A model generated the notes under the pieces. The model searched no databases, had not been told where the DNA came from, and saw nothing but the letters and a program-made list of their open reading frames with translations. 11,052 bases of DNA from an uncultured Bacilli bacterium (GTDB taxonomy: Bacteria; Bacillota_I; Bacilli_A; RF39; UBA660): the NCBI GenBank assembly GCA_934095805.1, contig CAKOKV010000015.1:1-11052 (forward strand), read 5' to 3'. A program made the translations under genes and the position numbers. Of the stretch, positions 1 to 6,450 are shown piece after piece; the first letter of the stretch is position 1, and each line of letters begins with the position of its first letter.

Positions 1-3000
1 TTTATTAGTTGCTTCATAACCTTTATTTTTTATTTCAATAATTTTATTTTTAATTGAATCATATCCATTAATCATAGATTCAATATCAAAATCAGTAGCT
101 TTTGTAGAGAACCATGAAGCATAGAAATATGCAGGCATATGAACCTTATACCAAGCAATTCTAAATGCACTTGTTACATAAGCAGCAGCATGAGCTTTAG
201 GGAACATGTACTTAATCTTTTGACAAGAATCAATATACCATTCTTCAATACCAGCTTCTTCCATAGTTTTTCTATGTTCAGCCCAAGTAACAGGATCCTT
301 AGAAGCTTTACCTTTTCTAACAAATTCCATTATTTTAAATGCTTTTATAGGTTTCATACCCTTATACATTAAATAAACCATTATATCGTCACGACAACCA
401 ATTACATCTTTAAATGGTACCTTTATATTACCATTTTCATCAGGTGTACATAAATCTCTTGCATTACCTAACCATACATCTGTTCCGTGAGAAAGACCAG
501 ATATTTTAACAAGTTCAGCAAAAGTTGTAGGTTTAGTTTCAGCAACCATACCAATTGTAAACGGTGTTCCAAACTCAGGTATTCCAAGAGTACCAGTTGG
601 ACACATTATTTGTTCATTAGTAACCCCTAAAACTTTAGTACTAGTAAATATACTCATTGTATCTTTATCATCAAGTGGTACATCAAGTACATTAGTATGA
701 CTTAAATCTTGTATAAGTCTTAATTGAGTTGGATCAGAGTGACCTAAGATATCTAATTTAAGTAAATTTTCTTCTATTGAATGGTAATCAAAGTGAGTTG
801 TTCTCCATGCAGATGTTGGATCTTCTGCCGGAAATTGGAATGGTGTAAAATCTGACACATCCATATAATCTGGTACAACTACTATACCACCAGGATGTTG
901 ACCAGTAGTTCTCTTAACACCAGTACATCCAAGAGCAAGTCTTTCTATCTCACAACTTCTCTTATCAAAAATACCTTTATCTTCAAAATATCCTCTTACA
1001 AAACCATAAGCAGTTTTTTCAGCAACTGTACCAATTGTACCTGCTCTATAAACATTATCAACACCAAATAGTACCTTTGTATATTCATGAGCTGATGCTT
1101 GATTTAAATCTGAGAAATTAAGGTCTATATCTGGTACTTTATCAGCATTAAATCCAAGGAAAGTTGCAAATGGCATATCTTGTCCATCCTTCTTCATAAA
1201 CTCTCCACAATTAGGACACTTTTTATCAGGTAAATCAAAACCACTTGAGTATGTAGAACCAAGAGGTTCACCATTATCATCATTAAATAAACTTGTTTGA
1301 CACTTTAAACATCTATAATGTGCTGGAAGTGGATTAACTTCTGTAATACCCATCATAGTAGCAACAAAACTACTACCAACAGAACCTCTTGATCCAACAA
1401 TATATCCATCATCATTAGAGTGTTTAACAAGTCTTTGAGCAATCAAATAAATAGGATCAAATCCACCACCGATGATACCACCAAGTTCCTTTTTAACCTT
1501 AGTAGCTAAACTCTTATCATTAAGTTCGCCATCTTCTTCTGTCCATTCCTTTTTAACCTTTTCACCTATTAACTCTTTAACTCTATCAAAACCAGCAATA
1601 AGTGTTTCATGTAAATTATCAAATGTTTTTTCTATAAGTTCTTCTTCACTTATACCTTCATTCTCACTCTTTAATCTATTATACCAATAATTATAAACAG
1701 CATCTCCGTACAATTCCTTAGAAATTCTTTCTTCAATATTATGAGGAAGAGGATTTCCATACCAAGAAGCTGCTTTTTCAAATACAAGATCTGTAACAAC
1801 TCTTGGACAGTCTAAATATGTTTTCCCATCATCAGCTTTTACTCTTGGAGAGAACGGTATACCTTTTGTATCCATAATAACTTCAAATTCACTAACCATA
1901 TCACATACTTTATTAGTATTAGTAACTACTATTTCATAAGCTAAGTCTTTATCTAAAAAATCAAAATCTTTTAACATTTCATCAGTAGTTCTAAAATGTT
2001 GAGATGGTATATTAGTAATATTACTTTTAGCAAGTGGGTGTCTTCCTCCACCTGGTACTTTTTGATTTACTATAATCTCTCTATATATTTTATCTTCTCT
2101 TGTAAAATGATGTACATCACCAGTCGCAACAATAATTTTACCAGCACTCTTAGTAGCATCAATTACTTTCTTAATATGAGTTTTCAATTCAAAAATATTA
2201 GCAAAGTCTCCTGTTTGAATTAGATGATCATATACTTCTGGCGGTTGTACTTCAACATAATCATAAAAATTAATTATATTAGTAAGTTCTTCACCATCTT
2301 TACTTCTTGCTTCAATAAATACTTCACTTTCATAACAGCCACTACCAATAAGTAAACCTTCTCTTAATTCATTAAGCTTACTTCTTAATATTCTAGGTGT
2401 TTTATATAAATATGTTGTATTAGCAAGAGAAATTATTTTAAATAAATTTTTAAGACCAGTTCTATTTAAAGCAATTGCATTAAAATGGAATGTTCTACCA
2501 AATTTATGTATTTCACCTTTTGGAACTAAATTTTCAAGTGAATTAATTGTTTCATAATTTTGACCAATTAATTTTTGTAACATCTTATGAAAAACAAGTG
2601 CTGTTCCCTCTGCATCATAATCTGCTCTATGGTGACTTTCTTCATCAAATGGAACATTATATCTTTTTACAAGAGCTGATAAACTATGCCTTGCAAATCC
2701 TTGATCAAGTGCTCTTGATAATTCTAGTGTATCTATAACAGTATTCTTAAATTCACCTAAATCATATTTTTTCATTGCCATTTCAATAAATGATATATCG
2801 AATTTTGCATTATGAGCAACCATAGGTGCATCCTTAACCCAATCTAAGAATTCTTTTGTTACAGTTCCTTCATCACTAGCATCTTTTACCATTTCATCAG
2901 TAATAAATGTAAGTTCTGTTATCTTATCTGGAATATGTCTTCCTGGATTTATAAATTTATCAAATCTATCTGTAATAACACCATCTTTTATTTTAACAGC

Positions 3001-4389
3001 ACCAATTTCAATCATCTGATCTCCATTAGCAGCATTAAAACCTGTTGTCTCTGTATCATAAACTACAAATTCTGTTCCCTCAAGTGGAAGATCAGTTCCT
3101 TTAACAACTATTTTAACAGTGTCATCAACAAGAGTAAGTTCTGTTCCATAAAGTCCTTTAAATATTGGTGGATTAGAAACAGCTTCTTCTGCCTTTATAA
3201 TTTCAGCATTTAATTCAGTTTTTTCAGACTCACTCATCTCATCATTAAGCTTTTCTTTTAATGCATCAAGATTTTCTTTAACTTTCTTTTTAACACCTTT
3301 ATTGTAACCTTTAATAATTTGATAAGCAATTGGGAATGCTTGACAACCATTATGATCAGTTATAGCAACTCCTCTATAACCCATATCAATAGTTCTACTT
3401 ACAAGTTCGCAAGTATGAGCTCCAAGATCAAGTCTAGTAAGACCATCCATTTGACTCATCATAGTATGAGCATGTAATTCTACTCTCTTAACAGGAGCAT
3501 CATCTACTATTTTATTTTCAGTTTTTTCATAAGTTTCTATATCATTTATACCAAACTCATAATCATTACTTCTTGTATTATATTTAGTAGTACCTTTAAA
3601 TTTATACCATTTATCTTTCTTGATATTAGAAAGTAAATAATCAAATTCTTCTTGCTTCTTAGTAAATATATTCGCAATAATACTATCAGTATAATCAGTT
3701 ATTTTAAGTGTTATAATAAACCATCCACTTTGTGTACTTTTAGAATCAATGCCAAATACTTTAGCTATAAGTACAACTTTATCTTCGGCAGCAATGAGAT
3801 TCTTTATCTGAGATGCCTCACCAGCAATAGGACTTCCCTTAATAGTAGTTCTAGTTTTCTTACTCTTAACTTCATCTCTTATTTCAGTTAAAGACTCTCT
3901 AAACTTTTCTCTTTCTTTTTCATTAATAGTTACCTTAATATTAATATCATCAAATCCCATATCACTTAAAAAGACTTCCATCTTATCAACTAATTCTTCA
4001 ATTTTATTCTTTTCAGCTGTATTTAATACTTCAATATCAACAGTATTATTATCAAATACCATTTTATCTTTTTTTACACATTCAAGCATTGGACAAGATT
4101 TAACTAATATATCAAAATAATATAAGAAATATTCTTTAAAATATTTATCATTATCTTTAATAATAAATTTATATCTTATTTTATCTACCCCATCAAGTGA
4201 AGTACCCTTCTGATAAAGTTCATGAAACATTTCTATTGGAAATAAAAAATCATTAATAATAACTATTGTCATTTTATTAGTTTTTTTATTTAAAAGTACT
4301 TCTTTTAATTCTGCATTCTCTAAATACTTAGTGAAATCTTCATTTAATTTAATTGAATTTGCTAATTTTAATAGTCTTATATCTTTCAC
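1..4389 (-). CDS. polC: DNA polymerase III alpha subunit, Gram-positive PolC type (partial, C-terminus outside window)
   Basis: Replicative polymerase of low-GC Gram-positives, combining DNA synthesis and 3'-5' proofreading in one chain. The 1463 residues present read through all PolC domains in order. These are an N-terminal region and OB fold; PHP (HAHT at 306-309, TDH near 358); a DnaQ-type exonuclease inserted in PHP (DTETTGF from D445, HNAKFD, HHRADYD at 586-592); the SRGSVGSS region near 1000; a four-cysteine zinc site (C1027, C1030, C1058, C1061); palm PDIDLNFS with D1087 and D1089; and LLKLDILGH with D1213. The reading frame is still open at base 1, and about 100 C-terminal residues expected from B. 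subtilis PolC are missing. The start is GTG at 4389, six bases after GGTGAGG; an ATG five bases upstream opens only a two-codon frame. Two segments, about residues 364-410 and 894-969, look like insertions relative to B. subtilis. It has its own promoter. Confidence 0.97.
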   Translation of the reverse strand, partial: MKDIRLLKLANSIKLNEDFTKYLENAELKEVLLNKKTNKMTIVIINDFLFPIEMFHELYQKGTSLDGVDKIRYKFIIKDNDKYFKEYFLYYFDILVKSCPMLECVKKDKMVFDNNTVDIEVLNTAEKNKIEELVDKMEVFLSDMGFDDINIKVTINEKEREKFRESLTEIRDEVKSKKTRTTIKGSPIAGEASQIKNLIAAEDKVVLIAKVFGIDSKSTQSGWFIITLKITDYTDSIIANIFTKKQEEFDYLLSNIKKDKWYKFKGTTKYNTRSNDYEFGINDIETYEKTENKIVDDAPVKRVELHAHTMMSQMDGLTRLDLGAHTCELVSRTIDMGYRGVAITDHNGCQAFPIAYQIIKGYNKGVKKKVKENLDALKEKLNDEMSESEKTELNAEIIKAEEAVSNPPIFKGLYGTELTLVDDTVKIVVKGTDLPLEGTEFVVYDTETTGFNAANGDQMIEIGAVKIKDGVITDRFDKFINPGRHIPDKITELTFITDEMVKDASDEGTVTKEFLDWVKDAPMVAHNAKFDISFIEMAMKKYDLGEFKNTVIDTLELSRALDQGFARHSLSALVKRYNVPFDEESHHRADYDAEGTALVFHKMLQKLIGQNYETINSLENLVPKGEIHKFGRTFHFNAIALNRTGLKNLFKIISLANTTYLYKTPRILRSKLNELREGLLIGSGCYESEVFIEARSKDGEELTNIINFYDYVEVQPPEVYDHLIQTGDFANIFELKTHIKKVIDATKSAGKIIVATGDVHHFTREDKIYREIIVNQKVPGGGRHPLAKSNITNIPSQHFRTTDEMLKDFDFLDKDLAYEIVVTNTNKVCDMVSEFEVIMDTKGIPFSPRVKADDGKTYLDCPRVVTDLVFEKAASWYGNPLPHNIEERISKELYGDAVYNYWYNRLKSENEGISEEELIEKTFDNLHETLIAGFDRVKELIGEKVKKEWTEEDGELNDKSLATKVKKELGGIIGGGFDPIYLIAQRLVKHSNDDGYIVGSRGSVGSSFVATMMGITEVNPLPAHYRCLKCQTSLFNDDNGEPLGSTYSSGFDLPDKKCPNCGEFMKKDGQDMPFATFLGFNADKVPDIDLNFSDLNQASAHEYTKVLFGVDNVYRAGTIGTVAEKTAYGFVRGYFEDKGIFDKRSCEIERLALGCTGVKRTTGQHPGGIVVVPDYMDVSDFTPFQFPAEDPTSAWRTTHFDYHSIEENLLKLDILGHSDPTQLRLIQDLSHTNVLDVPLDDKDTMSIFTSTKVLGVTNEQIMCPTGTLGIPEFGTPFTIGMVAETKPTTFAELVKISGLSHGTDVWLGNARDLCTPDENGNIKVPFKDVIGCRDDIMVYLMYKGMKPIKAFKIMEFVRKGKASKDPVTWAEHRKTMEEAGIEEWYIDSCQKIKYMFPKAHAAAYVTSAFRIAWYKVHMPAYFYASWFSTKATDFDIESMINGYDSIKNKIIEIKNKGYEATNK

Positions 4390-4395
4390 TTCATA

Positions 4396-4402
4396 CCTCA
4401 CC
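4396..4402 (-). promoter_or_regulatory. Ribosome binding site that decides the polC GTG start
   Basis: GGTGAGG on the minus strand lies six bases upstream of GTG 4389. In-frame GTG (4401) and TTG codons further up fall inside or ahead of this site and almost at the predicted transcript start, so they are poor alternatives. Confidence 0.55.
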
Positions 4403-4409
4403 AATATCA

Positions 4410-4438
4410 ATTATACCTATTAAAAAAAATTATATCAA
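4410..4438 (-). promoter_or_regulatory. Sigma-A-type promoter for polC
   Basis: Minus strand: -35 TTGATA (4433-4438), a 17-base spacer, and -10 TATAAT (4410-4415), followed by a short leader of about 14 bases to the GTG start. It lies in the 74-base gap after the MazG-like gene. polC can therefore be transcribed independently, although no terminator separates it from the upstream gene and read-through is possible. Confidence 0.75.
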
Positions 4439-4463
4439 TAAATGTTGACATAATTTTTATTTT

Positions 4464-4784
4464 TTATTTTTTAACTCCCTCTAAAAATATTTTTTTAGAG
4501 AAACCTCCTCGTTTATTTTTCTTTTTCTCTTTTACTAAAATAATATCATCAAGAGTTTTATTTTGAAGTCCTGCGATTGATTCCATCACTTCTAACATAT
4601 CAGCAAGTTCTTCAATTATATCTTCTCCACTTGCATTAACAACTTCATCATATTCTTCATTTAATTTTTTAATAAGTTCGCTTCTATACTCTTCATCATC
4701 AAGTATTCTAGTGATTGGTTCTTCTCCATTACTTTCTATTATTTCAGGTATTCTATCTCTTACTAATTTATTATATTTTGGCAT
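4464..4784 (-). CDS. MazG-like nucleoside triphosphate pyrophosphohydrolase
   Basis: A 106-residue all-alpha NTP pyrophosphohydrolase of the small 'YNKLVRDKIPEII' family. Such enzymes hydrolyse nucleotide triphosphates to monophosphate plus pyrophosphate; the natural substrate of this subfamily is not settled. The N-terminus YNKLVRDRIPEII (residues 4-16) is the family signature. The Mg-binding acidic motifs are visible as EEYDE (43-47) and EELAD (58-62). A basic tail (KEKKKNKRGG, about 85-94) precedes the family-like FSKKIFLE end. The gene begins three bases after the stop of the ATPase gene, and its ribosome site lies inside that gene's last codons, so the two are almost certainly co-transcribed and translationally coupled. 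Family assignment is firm. A role in nucleotide clean-up, stress or phage response is inference. Confidence 0.88.
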   Translation of the reverse strand: MPKYNKLVRDRIPEIIESNGEEPITRILDDEEYRSELIKKLNEEYDEVVNASGEDIIEELADMLEVMESIAGLQNKTLDDIILVKEKKKNKRGGFSKKIFLEGVKK

Positions 4785-4787
4785 ATT

Positions 4788-5654
4788 TTATTCCTCCTTA
4801 AATTCACTACTATGCTCATCAAAAAAATTTTTATATATTTTAACATTCTCTAATTCAGTCCATTTTCTAGTTATAACAGGAATAGTATCTAAATCATAAA
4901 TTACTGCATCCTTCATTGAAAGAAAAAATGGTGAGTGTGTTGAAATAATAAACTGACAATTATAAAATCTAACAGAATCCTCTATAAATTTCATAAGTTT
5001 GATTTGATTTTCTGCACTCAAACTATTTTCTGGTTCATCTAATATATAAATACTATCTTCTTCTATTTCTTTGTCCCAAAACATTAAAGCAGACTCTCCA
5101 TTAGATGATTCAATTATAATATTATTAGCAAGTCTATCTCTTACATATTTAGACATAGTTTTTCTTTTAGAATCAATACTATCTCTAAGACTCTCAAAAT
5201 CTTCAAAACTAAGGCTATTATTACTATATTTATTTTCTAAAAATTCTTTACTTAGTTTTTCTTTTCTACGATTAACATGAGAATTAATACTTCTTATATC
5301 AAGTAAATAGTCAAAAACATCATCACTAGTAATAGTTTTTATTGAGATAGGTTGTTCAAATCCCATCTCATATGATGTATATTTAACATATATATTAAAA
5401 TATGAGCCTTTATCTATCTCGGTTTTTCTATTAGAATTTAATTTTTCAGATATAATATTTAAAATAGTACTTTTGCCACTACCATTACCACCATAAAAAC
5501 AAGTAATACTGCCAAACTTTATATCTTTTAACCTTCTACTACTGAATATATTAAGAGGATAATAATTACTATATATTTTTCTCGTATCACTACCAAGAAC
5601 ATAATCATTTTCTTCTTTTTCATCAAGTAAAGTAAAACTCTTTAAATATATCAT
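4788..5654 (-). CDS. AAA/ABC-type ATP-binding protein (COG3910-like predicted ATPase)
   Basis: A single-domain, soluble ABC-like ATPase of 288 residues from the start chosen here. It shows Walker A GGNGSGKST (55-63), a signature-like SSNGESALMF (183-192), Walker B SIYILDEPE with catalytic Glu (201-209), and a switch histidine in ISTHSPFF (H240). It has no membrane segment and no transporter partner, so it is not a typical importer or exporter subunit. It resembles the stand-alone RecF/OLD-like predicted ATPases that carry a 'GES' signature, whose cellular role is unknown. A lysine/glutamate-rich helical insert (about 120-175) lies between Walker A and the signature. An ATG at 5672 is in frame but overlaps the -10 box of the gene's own promoter, so ATG 5654, or a near-leaderless GTG at 5666/5663, is more likely. 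It is the first gene of a pair with the pyrophosphohydrolase. Confidence 0.85.
   Translation of the reverse strand: MIYLKSFTLLDEKEENDYVLGSDTRKIYSNYYPLNIFSSRRLKDIKFGSITCFYGGNGSGKSTILNIISEKLNSNRKTEIDKGSYFNIYVKYTSYEMGFEQPISIKTITSDDVFDYLLDIRSINSHVNRRKEKLSKEFLENKYSNNSLSFEDFESLRDSIDSKRKTMSKYVRDRLANNIIIESSNGESALMFWDKEIEEDSIYILDEPENSLSAENQIKLMKFIEDSVRFYNCQFIISTHSPFFLSMKDAVIYDLDTIPVITRKWTELENVKIYKNFFDEHSSEFKEE
4793..4799 (-). promoter_or_regulatory. Ribosome binding site embedded in the end of the ATPase gene
   Basis: A full-consensus AAGGAGG on the minus strand forms the Lys-Glu-Glu codons just before the ATPase stop. It sits eight bases ahead of the pyrophosphohydrolase ATG at 4784. This arrangement favours coupled translation of the pair. 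Confidence 0.85.
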
Positions 5655-5670
5655 ACCTTTCACCACTATC

Positions 5671-5699
5671 ATTGTATCTCACAAACAATAGTTTGTCAA
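5671..5699 (-). promoter_or_regulatory. Near-consensus sigma-A promoter for the ATPase/pyrophosphohydrolase pair
   Basis: Minus strand: -35 TTGACA (5694-5699, perfect), a 17-base spacer, and -10 TACAAT (5671-5676, five of six). The predicted transcript start near 5664 leaves only about ten bases before ATG 5654. The promoter begins ten bases beyond the terminator of the preceding gene. Confidence 0.82.
5681..5696. promoter_or_regulatory. Operator-like palindrome inside the promoter spacer
   Basis: ACAAAC-AATA-GTTTGT is a perfect 6+6 inverted repeat with a 4-base centre. It fills the spacer and touches the -35 box, a position where a bound dimeric repressor would block RNA polymerase. The core CAAAC-N4-GTTTG is a degenerate match to the Gram-positive LexA (DinR) box CGAAC-N4-GTTYG, but Xre-type or other repressors are equally possible. 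The regulator is not in the window. Confidence 0.45.
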
Positions 5700-5708
5700 T
5701 TGGCATTT

Positions 5709-5741
5709 AAAAAAACAGATTATTATTTTTTATAATCTGTT
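5709..5741 (-). terminator. Intrinsic terminator of the PIG-L deacetylase gene
   Basis: A perfect 10-bp stem, AACAGATTAT (5714-5723) with ATAATCTGTT (5732-5741), has an 8-base loop and is followed on the minus strand by a run of Ts. The upstream arm and loop contain the last codons and the TAA stop, so the coding end and the terminator overlap. It insulates the ATPase promoter from read-through. Confidence 0.85.
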
Positions 5742-6400
5742 ATATCTTCATATTTAAACATTTGATTAAATGCTTTCTTAATAAAGCTTTGACTTTTATA
5801 TACATCTATCATTTCCAGCTTTTTATGATATGTATAATTATCAAGTAAACCTTTATTATCTCTCTTTTTCTTTATATTCTTCTTAGAATAATAAGTACCA
5901 AAGTATTTTAAATTCCCAACTGGATTCTCTTCATATATTTTAGTAACAATCTTATTTGTCATTTTATGATGTATATGACCATATTCACCTGCTTTATTAT
6001 GAGTAACTATATTCTTCCATTCTTTTTTATGAATAATATAGTCAAGTTCTTTTTTAAGCTTTTTCTTATTCTTTTTCCAGTCACTTCTCTTACCATACAC
6101 TTTATCAGGATGTTTTAAAAATAGAACCTCATCTTCACTTATATCAAGAGCATTCTCAATTTCTTTATCTCTTATTCTTTTATTACCACAAGTAACACAT
6201 ACTACTAAATACTTATCCTTAATAAGATATGAAGAACCCCATAAAGTTTCATCATCAGGATGAGCAACTATCATTAAATTATCTACTTTATCCCAACCAT
6301 TAAAATTATTTAGACTATGAGGAAAAAAGTATTTATTAACAATAAATACAAATATAAGATCAATAACAATTATTAGCATTAAAATATATCTTCTACTCAT
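5723..6400 (-). CDS. Membrane-anchored PIG-L/LmbE-family deacetylase
   Basis: A zinc-dependent N-deacetylase of the PIG-L/LmbE fold, 225 residues. The family removes acetyl groups from N-acetylglucosamine-type sugars on lipids, thiols or glycans. It shows the metal motif AHPDDE (46-51) and the second motif HNKAGEYGHIHH (134-145), supplying H142 and H145 of an HxxH. One hydrophobic segment (about 6-24) follows the basic MSRR start, so by the positive-inside rule the enzyme is probably tethered to the membrane with its catalytic domain outside. The middle is rich in lysine (109-117). The closing segment (KLEMIDVYKSQ) resembles the end of anchored PIG-L proteins of gut Firmicutes, recalled from memory. 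The start ATG 6400 has a strong GAGGGAG site. It sits 50 bases downstream of the glycosyltransferase, suggesting a shared envelope-glycan pathway; the substrate is unknown. Confidence 0.88.
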   Translation of the reverse strand: MSRRYILMLIIVIDLIFVFIVNKYFFPHSLNNFNGWDKVDNLMIVAHPDDETLWGSSYLIKDKYLVVCVTCGNKRIRDKEIENALDISEDEVLFLKHPDKVYGKRSDWKKNKKKLKKELDYIIHKKEWKNIVTHNKAGEYGHIHHKMTNKIVTKIYEENPVGNLKYFGTYYSKKNIKKKRDNKGLLDNYTYHKKLEMIDVYKSQSFIKKAFNQMFKYEDITDYKK

Positions 6401-6414
6401 ACACTCTCTCCCTC

Positions 6415-6429
6415 GGTATAGATTATACC
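6415..6429. repeat. Inverted repeat centred on the -10 box of the PIG-L promoter
   Basis: GGTATA-GAT-TATACC, a perfect 6+6 inverted repeat with a 3-base centre, covers the whole -10 hexamer. It could be an operator. TATA-rich -10 sequences readily form such dyads by chance, so this is only suggestive. Confidence 0.3.
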
Positions 6430-6450
6430 ACTATAATTAAAACTAGTAAA
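6422..6450 (-). promoter_or_regulatory. Extended -10 promoter for the PIG-L gene
   Basis: Minus strand: -35 TTTACT (6445-6450, four of six), a 17-base spacer, and -10 TATAAT (6422-6427, perfect) with an extended TG one base upstream. The -35 begins immediately after the glycosyltransferase stop codon. No terminator precedes it, so the gene may be transcribed both from here and by read-through. Confidence 0.65.

Noticed and set aside
1486..1560. Repeated TTCCTTTTTAACCTT in polC as a DNA repeat element
   Set aside because: Both copies are in frame, encode similar KVKKE stretches of the charged insertion, and there are no further copies; better explained by protein composition.
139..3891. Open frames on the plus strand opposite polC
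   Set aside because: They are low-complexity Ser/Phe/Tyr/Asn-rich translations antisense to a strongly supported gene, without ribosome sites or recognisable domains.
4388..4396. ATG-AAG-TGA mini-frame at the polC start, as a possible regulatory leader peptide
   Set aside because: Only two codons, and its ATG is one base from the Shine-Dalgarno site, so it is unlikely to be translated; most likely chance overlap with GTG.
4444..4472. TTGACA on the plus strand followed 17 bases later by TTTTTA, as a possible plus-strand promoter
   Set aside because: The -10 is poor, it lies in a homopolymer-rich gap, and no plus-strand gene follows; it would read antisense into the MazG-like gene.
4479..4500. 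Nine-bp inverted repeat CTCTAAAAA/TTTTTAGAG as a terminator
   Set aside because: It lies inside the conserved FSKKIFLE end of the MazG-like gene, is mostly A-T, and is followed by A-rich rather than T-rich sequence on the minus strand.
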